Assembly (NCBI RefSeq): GCF_009792895.1 | Contig: NZ_WSSC01000001.1 | Span: forward strand, 496,001 to 560,000 | DNA: 64,000 bases | Reading direction: 5' to 3' | From: Pigmentibacter ruber | Lineage (GTDB): Bacteria > Bdellovibrionota_B > Oligoflexia > Silvanigrellales > Silvanigrellaceae | Shown here: positions 45,915-54,077 of the stretch, in pieces | Numbering within the stretch: the first letter of the stretch is position 1 | How the letters are laid out: each line of letters opens with the position of its first letter | The notes under the pieces: model-generated | What the model was told of the DNA's origin: nothing | Seen by the model: the letters and a program-made list of their open reading frames with translations, nothing else | Databases searched by the model: none | Translations under genes and position numbers: made by a program

Positions 45915-47810
45915 ATGAAAATTGCAATAGGACAATTGATAGTAAAAGCAGCAAACTGTGCAGAGAATTTTCATAAAATGCAAGAGCAGATATTAGATGC
46001 CATTGAAAATCAAGCACATTTAATTATTTTTCCTGAAATGGCTTTGCCTGGATATTTTATTGGAGATACTTGGGAACAATTATCATTTTTACAAGATTGC
46101 GAGTATTATCATAAAAAAATTCTAAGACTATCAGATAAAATTGATATTATTTTTGGTTCGGTTGGAGTTGATTGGCAGAAAAAAAATGAAGATGGAAGAG
46201 TTAGAAAATATAATGCAATTTATTGTGCTTCTAAAGGAAATTTTATAATTAATTCTAAAACAAAATATCCTTTTTGGATTAAATCTCTAATGCCTAATTA
46301 TAGAGAATTTGATGATTCTCGTTACTTTTATGATCTTAGAAAACTTGCGAGTGATAATAATTCAAAGCTTGAAGAACTATATGAACCTTTAAAATTAAAG
46401 CTAAATGGAAAAGTTATAAAAATAGGGGTTTCAATTTGTGAAGATGCTTGGTCAGATGATTATAGTAATAATCCAATTCTAACTTTTAATAAAAAATATA
46501 AGCACGACTTTTTTCTAAATCTAAGTGCTTCACCTTATACTTTGGCAAAAAAAGAAAAACGTGAAAAATTATTTTGCAAGATAAGTAAGTATTGTAACAC
46601 TTCTTTGTTCTATGTAAATTGTGTAGGTGTGCAAAATTTAGGAAAAACAATTTATGGTTTTGATGGTTCTTCTACTTTTTATTCAAATAAAGGAAAAGTT
46701 ATTGAAATTGGTGAATTTTTCTCAGAATCTCTCCGCTTTTTTGAATTTGACCTTTCTAGAAAAACATTAATCAGTAAACAATCATTTTTAAATGAAAGAA
46801 ATAAGCTTGATAAAGCTAGTGAATTGCAATTTTCCTTGGAGTACATCCTTAGAAGTTGTTTAAATGAATGGAATATTAAAAAGGTTGTAATTGGTTTGAG
46901 TGGTGGAATTGATTCTGCTTTAAGTGCAGTCCTGTTTACACGTGTTTTAGGTAACAAAAATGTGTATTTAATTAATATGCCATCTCAATTTAATTCTGAA
47001 CTAACAAAAAATGCTGCAAAAAAATTAGCTGATAATCTTCAATGTCCATTTGCTTTTATTCCTATAGATGAATCTATTAAATATACAAAAGATCAAATAA
47101 ATAAAGTTTCTTTTTCTCATTCAAATGAAAAAATTGAAGTAAATTCTTTTGTTTTTGAGAATATCCAAGCAAGAGATAGAAGTGGAAGAATATTAGCAGC
47201 AGTTGCTGCGGCTTTAGGTGGAGTATTTGTTTGCAATGCTAATAAATCAGAAATGACAGTAGGCTATTCTACTTTATATGGAGATCAAGCTGGATTTATG
47301 GCACCTCTTGCAGATTTGTGGAAACAAGATGTTTATTTGCTTTCTCATCATTATAACAAACATATTTTTAAAAAACAGGTTATTCCCAATGAAACACTAC
47401 AAGTTGTTCCAAGCGCGGAACTTAGTGAAAATCATAATGTCATGGAAAATAAAGGAGATCCTTTAAATTACCCTTATCATGATTTGCTTTTCTCCTCTTG
47501 GGTTGAGCATTGGAATAGAAAAACACCTGAGGATTGTTTAAAAGCATATTTAAAAAACAACCTTGCAACACTTATTGGTTGTGAAAGTAAGTTGATAGAA
47601 AATCTATTTCCTAATGTGCATGCTTTTATAAATGATTTGGAACGTTGGTGGACTTTATATCAAGGTATGGGTGCTTTTAAAAGAGTTCAAGCTCCTCCAG
47701 TTATTGCGTTGAGTAGAAGGGCTTTTGGGAATGATCATAGAGAGCATATTGGGCGTGTTACTTTTTCGGCAGGATATATAAAAATTAAAAGTAAGATCTT
47801 AAAAGAATAA
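45915..47810 (+). CDS. nadE: Glutamine-dependent NAD+ synthetase
   Basis: A 631-residue two-domain enzyme making NAD+ from deamido-NAD+, ATP and glutamine. The N-terminal nitrilase-like glutaminase domain has the Glu in IFPEMALPGYF and the catalytic Cys in GVSICEDAW. The C-terminal synthetase domain has the ATP PP-loop GLSGGIDSALSAVL, GRILAAVAAALGG, NKSEMTVGYSTLYGD and PSAELSENH. The ATG at 45915 is preceded by GAGGA at 5 bp, so an upstream TTG is rejected. It stands alone between the divergent binding-protein gene and an AT-rich gap. Confidence 0.95.
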   Translation: MKIAIGQLIVKAANCAENFHKMQEQILDAIENQAHLIIFPEMALPGYFIGDTWEQLSFLQDCEYYHKKILRLSDKIDIIFGSVGVDWQKKNEDGRVRKYNAIYCASKGNFIINSKTKYPFWIKSLMPNYREFDDSRYFYDLRKLASDNNSKLEELYEPLKLKLNGKVIKIGVSICEDAWSDDYSNNPILTFNKKYKHDFFLNLSASPYTLAKKEKREKLFCKISKYCNTSLFYVNCVGVQNLGKTIYGFDGSSTFYSNKGKVIEIGEFFSESLRFFEFDLSRKTLISKQSFLNERNKLDKASELQFSLEYILRSCLNEWNIKKVVIGLSGGIDSALSAVLFTRVLGNKNVYLINMPSQFNSELTKNAAKKLADNLQCPFAFIPIDESIKYTKDQINKVSFSHSNEKIEVNSFVFENIQARDRSGRILAAVAAALGGVFVCNANKSEMTVGYSTLYGDQAGFMAPLADLWKQDVYLLSHHYNKHIFKKQVIPNETLQVVPSAELSENHNVMENKGDPLNYPYHDLLFSSWVEHWNRKTPEDCLKAYLKNNLATLIGCESKLIENLFPNVHAFINDLERWWTLYQGMGAFKRVQAPPVIALSRRAFGNDHREHIGRVTFSAGYIKIKSKILKE

Positions 47811-48168
47811 GCAAAAAAAAATAATGTATTATTCATAATATTAACTAAAAATATTTATGTAACAATTAAAAAAATAATTTTTAGGCAACTTTATTAATTT
47901 TATAAAGTGATTTATTCTTAAGTATGTTAATTTAATAGATTTTTAATCTAATTTAGTATTAATAAATAGAATAATATTCTATTTATTAATAGTGTGATAT
48001 CGTGGTTTAAATAAAATTTTAGTAATTTAAAGTAATTATCTAAAAAATTATTTTTCCTAAAATTTTCTTTTTTTTAACTTTCCAAAATAACTAGATCAAC
48101 ATAAAAGGATGTAGTAAAAAAAAAACTTTTGGAGAAGGATTCTTCAAATTTTAAGGAGCACAAACTTT
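47811..48168. other. AT-rich regulatory gap containing a long palindrome
   Basis: About 358 bp without a supported gene between nadE and the HTH gene. It contains the 33-bp palindrome at 47958-47990 and an A10 run (48116-48125) shortly before the HTH gene's ribosome binding site. No RNA gene is apparent. Confidence 0.75.
47958..47990. repeat. 33-bp perfect palindrome upstream of the HTH gene
   Basis: Arms ATTAATAAATAGAATA (47958-47973) and TATTCTATTTATTAAT (47975-47990) are exact reverse complements around a single central base at 47974. No T-run follows, so it is not a normal terminator. It lies about 180 bp before the HTH gene and 150 bp after nadE and may be an operator. Confidence 0.8.
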
Positions 48169-48741
48169 ATGGATGAAGTTAAGCTAAATAAGGACGATGA
48201 AAAATATATACGGACCTTATCACAATATTTAGAAAAATTTCACTTAACAACAGGTTATCAAAACAAAGAAGTTGCCGAACTTCTTAATATGGATAAAAGT
48301 TATTATAATAAAATTCGATTAAAGAAATTTTCTCCAATATCAAATAGTATTTCAATATTAAAAAAATTTGCTTCACTAAATGATAATGATTTAATTTCTT
48401 TTATCTCTGAAATTGAAGAATTAAATATTGATAAAAACTTTTTTTCGCTTGATGGCAATGATTGGGAATTTACTTTAAAAAAAGTTTTTTTACAATGTGG
48501 GCCATTAATTAGAAAGATACTCATTGAGGATAGGCTTAAGCCAATAATTGAAGAAAATGAAACTAGCATTGAAAAGTTAATAAAATGTTTTATAATTTTA
48601 TCTTTAGTGCTAGATATTTCTAAAAATGAGAAATGGTTAAATTCCATAATGGAATTCGTATTAAATATACATCATAATATAGAAGAAGAACAAATTAATG
48701 ACATAAATGAATTATTAAATAAGATGAAAAAAATGCAATAG
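48169..48741 (+). CDS. HTH (XRE-like) regulator with a helical C-terminal domain
   Basis: A 190-residue protein. Residues ~12-70 form a helix-turn-helix domain of the XRE type (TGYQNKEVAELLNMDKSYYNKIRLKKFSP, whose central part QNKEVAELLNMDKSYYNKI contains the two helices). Residues ~85-190 are helical and resemble no domain recognised here. AAGGAG lies 10 bp before the ATG. Long AT-rich upstream DNA with a perfect palindrome suggests autoregulation. It converges on trpR with only 5 bp between. Confidence 0.65.
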   Translation: MDEVKLNKDDEKYIRTLSQYLEKFHLTTGYQNKEVAELLNMDKSYYNKIRLKKFSPISNSISILKKFASLNDNDLISFISEIEELNIDKNFFSLDGNDWEFTLKKVFLQCGPLIRKILIEDRLKPIIEENETSIEKLIKCFIILSLVLDISKNEKWLNSIMEFVLNIHHNIEEEQINDINELLNKMKKMQ

Positions 48742-48746
48742 AAAGT

Positions 48747-49040
48747 TTAACTTCTTGGAAAAACTTTTTTAAGAAGTTCATTATTTTCTTGTAACATTCG
48801 GCTTCCTCTTGTCACAGTTGCAATTCCTACTCCCAATTTTTCTGAAATTTCTCTTTGTGCTATTCCTTTAGCAATCATATCAACAATTTGAAGTCTTTGA
48901 GAAATAGCATCTATTTCAGCAGGGGTAAGAAATACTTTTAAAAACTGTTCTGAGTCATCCATAGAAATACCTTTATCTTTGATCTCTAAAATAAAATCTA
49001 AAATTTCTTTTGTTGATTTTTGAAATTTAGATTGAGTCAT
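48747..49040 (-). CDS. trpR: Trp repressor-like regulator
   Basis: A 97-residue protein with the Trp repressor pattern: LTPAEIDAISQRLQIVDMIAKG, then the helix-turn-helix AQREISEKLGVGIATVTRGSRMLQ, where GIATVTRGS is the most conserved part of TrpR. The length is close to the 108 residues of the E. coli protein. It would bind tryptophan and repress Trp genes. It is the last gene of a minus-strand operon behind thiN, with 11 bp between them. YerC-type TrpR-superfamily members cannot be excluded, but IATVTRGS fits either. Confidence 0.8.
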   Translation of the reverse strand: MTQSKFQKSTKEILDFILEIKDKGISMDDSEQFLKVFLTPAEIDAISQRLQIVDMIAKGIAQREISEKLGVGIATVTRGSRMLQENNELLKKVFPRS

Positions 49041-49051
49041 ATTCTTATCCT

Positions 49052-49768
49052 TTAAAAATAAAATAAAATGGTAGAACTGTTAGGCTTTATAAAAATCCTA
49101 CTTCCTTTTGTTGAATTACTCAAGCCATGCGAAGGTCTTTCAAGAGTAATATTTCCACTATATTTAGCTCCTTTAATAGAGATAGGAACATTATCTTCAT
49201 CTGAAAAAATTGAGAATGTTAACTTATTGGCACAAATTACTTCAAAGTTAACAGATGAAATAATAACACCTCCGTGAAAATAACAAATACCTCCTGGAGC
49301 ATGGTTTTTAACAAATCTTTTTGCTTCAAATATATTTGCTAGTTCATGATCTTTTCTTCCACCTAGTCCAAAAAAAATTTCAATAAATATTGGAATATTT
49401 TTTGACTTTTTCTTTATTAATTCTAATAAAAATGAAAAGTCATTATAGTCTTTATTTTTCTGCAAAGAGATTTCTTCAACAATCAGCTCTCTCTCCTGTC
49501 CCATATTGTTACGTACTGAATTTTTGTCAAGAAATTTTTTGGATTTTTCTGTCAAACTATCGTAGTCACCAGCCCAAATAATTTTATTACTAGATATTTT
49601 ATTTCGTAGAAAATGATTCAATCCTCCATCAGCAATGAAAATTTCATTCTCATTTAAGTCAGTTAAGGATGAGGATTTTTGTTTATTTGCTATGACTTTG
49701 ACATTTGTTTGTGAATTTGAACCATTTAAAAAAATTATAAATTTTTGAACTTTAAGCTTCTGGTTCAT
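49052..49768 (-). CDS. thiN: Thiamine diphosphokinase-like protein
   Basis: A 238-residue protein transferring pyrophosphate from ATP to thiamine. Family blocks are in order: IFIADGGLNHFL, IIWAGDYDSLTEKSKKFL, KNKDYNDFSFLLELI (the DxxDF metal site, one residue altered), FGLGGRKDHELANI and the C-terminal RPSHGLSNSTKG (GLSN thiamine pocket). It overlaps the upstream membrane-protein gene by 17 bp, so they are co-translated. The middle loop is longer than usual. Confidence 0.85.
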   Translation of the reverse strand: MNQKLKVQKFIIFLNGSNSQTNVKVIANKQKSSSLTDLNENEIFIADGGLNHFLRNKISSNKIIWAGDYDSLTEKSKKFLDKNSVRNNMGQERELIVEEISLQKNKDYNDFSFLLELIKKKSKNIPIFIEIFFGLGGRKDHELANIFEAKRFVKNHAPGGICYFHGGVIISSVNFEVICANKLTFSIFSDEDNVPISIKGAKYSGNITLERPSHGLSNSTKGSRIFIKPNSSTILFYF

Positions 49769-50225
49769 GATCAGTTGTATGGCTTCTTACTAAGTGTGGT
49801 AATTGAGAATCTTTTTTATCGATTAACCAAATATGTCTCATTTTTGCTTCAAGTTCTTCAGATTTAAAAATAATATCTCTAGCTTTTGAAAAACCAAAAG
49901 TTAATCCAAGTATAAAAGAAACAAATGCTAAAACAATACCAATAGCAAATATACCCGCAATTACGCTTTGAATTGAAGTGTTTGTAATAATTTCTGAAAA
50001 GCGCCCTTTTTGTGCTTCTTCTAATATTTTGGATTTAAATAATGCAATAATTAAGGCAATTGTAGCAAAAAAAACAATTGGAATTAAAAATGAAAGTAAG
50101 GGATAAAAAAAACGGACAAGATTAGCAATTGAACGCGCTTGAATAATTCTTCTTGCATGCTCAGGAAAATTTCGTTTTAAGTAAGATTCAAAATCTGAAT
50201 CAAATATTTTTTTTGCAAAAGGCAT
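49752..50225 (-). CDS. Two-TM membrane protein, unrecognised
   Basis: A 157-residue protein with hydrophobic segments at ~37-62 and ~83-110, separated by a polar loop, and cytoplasm-like charged ends. The N-terminal HARRIIQARSIANLVRFF and the C-terminal acidic tail are the only other features. It lies 13 bp after the acyltransferase gene and overlaps thiN, so it belongs to that operon. No family recognised. Confidence 0.7.
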   Translation of the reverse strand: MPFAKKIFDSDFESYLKRNFPEHARRIIQARSIANLVRFFYPLLSFLIPIVFFATIALIIALFKSKILEEAQKGRFSEIITNTSIQSVIAGIFAIGIVLAFVSFILGLTFGFSKARDIIFKSEELEAKMRHIWLIDKKDSQLPHLVRSHTTDHEPEA

Positions 50226-50238
50226 ATCAGGAAAAATC

Positions 50239-51678
50239 CTATTTATTGAGAGATTTATTTTTTAAATTTTGTTCTTCAGAGTCTTTTATTTTTTGCATTA
50301 CCCCGTCTGAAATTTCTCTCCATTCTTTCATGAGTTCATACCAACCTCTAGGAAAGAAAAAACGCAGTTTTGCTAAGCGTAAAAAGCCTGGGAAAAAATT
50401 AATGCTTTCTTGGACTATCAAACTTAACGCAAGAAATGTTGGAGTTAAGATAAGGAAAGCAACCCATAATACGATTTTATTGATATGAGGTAAATAGCCA
50501 CCTGCAAAGTAAGTAAAAATAGAGGACATGAGAAACGCCCAAAGGGGAAAAAACCACATTCCATGCGCAATTTTCATAGTAGCACGCACATCTCTGTCGG
50601 AAGTGCTTTTCTTTGCAAGTCTTTCACAAATTTTTGCTGGTAATACCCAAACTAACGTTCCTAGTGTTTCTATAGGAAAAGATACAAAAAGATAAAACCA
50701 GCCATGTCTTATCATCACCCAAAAGAAGTTTCTCTTTTTATAATTATTATCCCCCCAGACAAGTTGTGCTGGAGAAACATTCACAGCTTGCATCATTCTG
50801 CGCATTGTTTGAATTTTAGCCATAATAATTGGGTCAGAATCAAAATTAGGACGGTTCTGCTCAACAAAAATTCTAAATTCTCTTGCGGAAGATGGGCTTC
50901 TTCCATATGCCAGTTCAAATAAAAAGCGCCAATTTCTTTTTTCATCCCAGCTAAAAAAACTAGCAAAACCAGATTCTAAGGATTCTCTTACTCCATCCAT
51001 TATATCTTTTACAGAAAAATCACTAGATGTAATGACTACAGGTTCACAGAAATGCAAATACAACTCACTACGAAATTCATCTTTTTCCGAATAATCAATT
51101 ACGGCAGGTTGAACGACTACAGTAAAATTTTCATCTTTGCTCCGGCTCATTGCTTGTAAAGCCATACGCGCCAAACCTGTTTTTAATTGGAAAATGAAAG
51201 GTTCATCATGACTAACGCCTTCGGGAAAAATAAGAATGCTATCTCCTTCCAATAATGCATCTCCCACTTTTTGAAAGGCCTCATTATTTGCTTTTGCACG
51301 CCAGTCAGCTTCAAAATTACCTTGTTCCAACATTTCTTTTTGGGCTTGAATATCTTTTTTGATATCTTGCAAACGAGTTACAGGGATTGCTCTAGTTAAT
51401 TTTAGAAATTGGCGCATTACGGGAATGTCCCAAAGAGTATGCTTGGCAAGAGGTCTGATTCGCACGGGAGCTAAACCTAACATCACAGCTGGATCAACAA
51501 TGCCACTAGAATGATTTGAAGCCCATATTGAACTTCCACCTGTATAAGGTGTTCCTGAAATACAAATTCTTTTGAAGAAAATCCTGCAAAGAATAAAAGC
51601 CAGAAATCGAATCATTATAAGATTTGCCTCTAGTGTTTTGCTGTGATCTAAAAATGAGTATATTGCCATAAAGGACAT
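50239..51678 (-). CDS. PlsC-like lysophospholipid acyltransferase
   Basis: A 479-residue membrane protein. The acyltransferase core has NHSSGIVDP (the NHxxxxxDP form of the catalytic His/Asp motif) and, further on, IFPEGVSHDEPFIFQLKTGLARMA, a match to the FPEG(T/V)S substrate motif. Two or three hydrophobic segments follow near residues 330-430. It acylates a glycerolipid precursor, probably lysophosphatidic acid or a related lipid. It is longer than plain PlsC (~245). No strong ribosome binding site is seen before the ATG; a second ATG three codons later is possible. Confidence 0.85.
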   Translation of the reverse strand: MSFMAIYSFLDHSKTLEANLIMIRFLAFILCRIFFKRICISGTPYTGGSSIWASNHSSGIVDPAVMLGLAPVRIRPLAKHTLWDIPVMRQFLKLTRAIPVTRLQDIKKDIQAQKEMLEQGNFEADWRAKANNEAFQKVGDALLEGDSILIFPEGVSHDEPFIFQLKTGLARMALQAMSRSKDENFTVVVQPAVIDYSEKDEFRSELYLHFCEPVVITSSDFSVKDIMDGVRESLESGFASFFSWDEKRNWRFLFELAYGRSPSSAREFRIFVEQNRPNFDSDPIIMAKIQTMRRMMQAVNVSPAQLVWGDNNYKKRNFFWVMIRHGWFYLFVSFPIETLGTLVWVLPAKICERLAKKSTSDRDVRATMKIAHGMWFFPLWAFLMSSIFTYFAGGYLPHINKIVLWVAFLILTPTFLALSLIVQESINFFPGFLRLAKLRFFFPRGWYELMKEWREISDGVMQKIKDSEEQNLKNKSLNK

Positions 51679-51711
51679 TATTAAATGTCAAATTCACCTA
51701 ATGGAGACAGA

Positions 51712-52401
51712 ATGTCAATACAATCAAATTCAATAAATGCTAAAGGTAAGAAAACTATTCAATTAAATAGTCCTCTCAAAGTTGTATCGAACATTAGAGG
51801 TGATGATATTAAAAATATTATTATTTGTTTACATGGTTTTGGCGATAATGCTGCAAATTTTTCTTCTTTGGCAAATGAAATAAATGTGCAAAACGTTCTT
51901 TGGCTTTTTCCTCAAGGTCCAAAGAATTATCCTATGGGATTTGACGGAGCACAATGGTTTCCGCTATTTAACGACCCAACTGAAGAAAGAAGAAATTCAG
52001 AAGAACTCATATTGCAATTAATCTATGAAGCTATTGAAGTCTGTAAACTAGATTTTTCAAAAGTTTTTCTGTTAGGTTTTTCACAAGGAGCTGCATTAGC
52101 TATTCACTGCGGATTAAAAACAAAAGAAAAACTCGCTGGAATTTTGGCATTAAGTGGTTTTATTTTTCAAGCGCATGCGATTAAAAATGCTTATGCAGGT
52201 AAAGTTATTGAAACACCTATGCTTGTTCTTCATGGCAACCAAGATCAAGTAATTTTTCCAGTAACATATTATGATATGTTGGATTCATTAAAAGATTTGG
52301 GTGTGAAACGGTTAAGAAACAAAATTTATAGTAACATGGGGCATACAATTTCTAGCGAAGAAATTAAAGACATAACCAAATTTATTGAGGAAAATCGTTG
52401 A
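51712..52401 (+). CDS. Phospholipase/carboxylesterase (alpha/beta hydrolase)
   Basis: A 229-residue serine hydrolase of the EstB/YpfH type. The oxyanion segment is ICLHGFGDNAANF, the nucleophile Ser is in LLGFSQGAALA, Asp in HGNQDQVIF and His in NMGHTIS. The ATG at 51712 is used because GGAG lies 6 bp before it; an upstream ATG at 51685 has none. Its stop overlaps the TTG start of hflX, so the two are translated together. The natural substrate is unknown, an ester or a lysophospholipid. Confidence 0.9.
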   Translation: MSIQSNSINAKGKKTIQLNSPLKVVSNIRGDDIKNIIICLHGFGDNAANFSSLANEINVQNVLWLFPQGPKNYPMGFDGAQWFPLFNDPTEERRNSEELILQLIYEAIEVCKLDFSKVFLLGFSQGAALAIHCGLKTKEKLAGILALSGFIFQAHAIKNAYAGKVIETPMLVLHGNQDQVIFPVTYYDMLDSLKDLGVKRLRNKIYSNMGHTISSEEIKDITKFIEENR

Positions 52402-53750
52402 ATAAAACAAATATTGATATAGAAAAAACTCTAGAATTAGAAAAAGCAAGAATACAACTAGAAAATCGTGATATAGTTGGGATGAAGGCTTATCTAGTTA
52501 GCTTAGAATTACCTGAAGACAATCCTGTTGAAATTCAAGAAAGTCTGCAAGAATTAGGTGCTCTTGTAAGAACTCTTGGAGATGAATGTTTGGGAGTTTC
52601 AGTTCAGAAGAAAAATAAACCTGTCCCAGCCACATATATAGGTTTAGGAAAAGCAGAAGAAATAAAAAAATCTTGTCAAATATTACAAATTGATTATGTT
52701 ACTTTTGATCAAGAATTATCTCCAACACAGGTCAGGAATTTAGAAAATTTAATAAATAAACCTGTACTTGATAGAACAAGTATTATTCTGCAGATTTTCA
52801 AAAAAAATGCGCGTTCAAAAGAATCAAGAACTCAAGTTGAAATTGCTCACTTGGAGTATATGGCTCCTCGCTTATCCAACGCTTGGATTGCTTGGGAAAG
52901 ACAAAGAGGCGGTGGTGGAGTTGGAGGAAGAGTGAAAGGCTCTGGTGAGACTCAACTTGAAATTGATAGAAGACGCATGAAAGATAAAATTGCTTCCTTA
53001 AAAAAAGATTTAGAAAAAATTCAAAAAGAAAGAGAAACACAAAGAAAAAACAGGTTAGATGAATGGAATGTAGTTTTAGTTGGGTATACCAATGCAGGGA
53101 AAACAACTTTAATGAATGCATTAACTGAAAGTCATTTGTCCGCCAAAGACTCATTGTTTGAAACACTGGATTCAAGTGTAAGAAAAATTCGTGGAACAAA
53201 TAACATGAATATTCTAATCACTGATACAGTTGGTTTTATTAGAAATTTACCACATGGATTAGTAGCGAGTTTTCGAAGTACTTTAGAAGAGGCCTGCAAG
53301 GCAGATCTTATCTTGCATATTGTGGATATTTCTAATAAGTCTTATAAGGAACATATTAAGGTAACTGATGAGGTTCTCCGCCAAGTAGGAGCATCTGAGG
53401 TTCCAAAAATAATCATTTTTAATAAAATAGATGCCATTAAAGGTGAGCCGCAGTTGGCTAGAATATTAATGCGTAGTTACCCAAAAAGTATTTGTATTTC
53501 TAGTCAAAAAGAAGAGGATATAAAAAAATTTAGAGAAACTATTGTGCAGTTTCTTGCGCAAAATATGGTAGAAAAAGTATTTAATGTACATTATGAAGAT
53601 TCTAAAATGTTGTCATTAATTTATTCGCATACTCGTGTATTAGAAGCAAAATGGACACAAGATGAAGGTATATTTAAAGTTAGAATGTCTAAAAGTATTT
53701 ATCAAAGATATTTTGTGATTAATAAAGTTGAGGAAAATTTAGAATGGTAG
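52398..53750 (+). CDS. hflX: Ribosome-associated GTPase HflX
   Basis: A 450-residue GTPase that splits stalled ribosomes. The HflX N-terminal domain ends with RQRGGGGVGGRVKGSGETQLEIDRRRM, quoted here only in part, the family hallmark. The G domain has GYTNAGKTTLMNAL, DTVGFIRNLPH (G3) and FNKIDAI (G4). The start is TTG overlapping the hydrolase stop, with GAGG 7 bp upstream. The C-terminal domain is present, so the gene is full length. Confidence 0.95.
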   Translation: MNKTNIDIEKTLELEKARIQLENRDIVGMKAYLVSLELPEDNPVEIQESLQELGALVRTLGDECLGVSVQKKNKPVPATYIGLGKAEEIKKSCQILQIDYVTFDQELSPTQVRNLENLINKPVLDRTSIILQIFKKNARSKESRTQVEIAHLEYMAPRLSNAWIAWERQRGGGGVGGRVKGSGETQLEIDRRRMKDKIASLKKDLEKIQKERETQRKNRLDEWNVVLVGYTNAGKTTLMNALTESHLSAKDSLFETLDSSVRKIRGTNNMNILITDTVGFIRNLPHGLVASFRSTLEEACKADLILHIVDISNKSYKEHIKVTDEVLRQVGASEVPKIIIFNKIDAIKGEPQLARILMRSYPKSICISSQKEEDIKKFRETIVQFLAQNMVEKVFNVHYEDSKMLSLIYSHTRVLEAKWTQDEGIFKVRMSKSIYQRYFVINKVEENLEW

Positions 53751-54076
53751 ATAAAAAAGAGGAAAATAAAATACCCGAAAATATTAAAAATAAAATTATG
53801 GAACTAAAACTTATAGAAACTCAATTAGGACATATACCACCTGAAAATTGGAATGTTGGGGATTTATATGCAAAATATGACAATAGTAATTACCACCAAA
53901 GCTTAACTCAATTAGAAAAGCAAACAGAAATTTTATTTTTAGAAATTTGCGAAGCACTAGAAAAATTAAATTTTTCATATATTTCTATTGCAAAAGAAAT
54001 TAATGCAATAGTTAATTATGTAGGCGGCCCAAAATATTGTAATGAAGAAGAAGTGAAACAAGTTCTTGGTAAATAA
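53744..54076 (+). CDS. Conserved-looking small protein, unrecognised
   Basis: A 110-residue soluble protein overlapping the hflX end by 7 bp; GAGG lies 10 bp before the ATG within hflX. It is mostly helical and charged, with a tryptophan/tyrosine motif in the middle (PPENWNVGDLYAKYDN). No family is recognised. It sits between hflX and murB in one operon. Confidence 0.65.
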   Translation: MVDKKEENKIPENIKNKIMELKLIETQLGHIPPENWNVGDLYAKYDNSNYHQSLTQLEKQTEILFLEICEALEKLNFSYISIAKEINAIVNYVGGPKYCNEEEVKQVLGK

Positions 54077-54077
54077 A

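Noticed and set aside
48116-48125. A10 run before the HTH gene as a phase-variation tract
   Set aside because: It lies in untranslated DNA of a very AT-rich genome; no repeat-length effect on promoter spacing can be shown from one sequence.
47811-48168. Possible small RNA or riboswitch in the gap before the HTH gene
   Set aside because: Apart from the palindrome no conserved RNA structure could be recognised.
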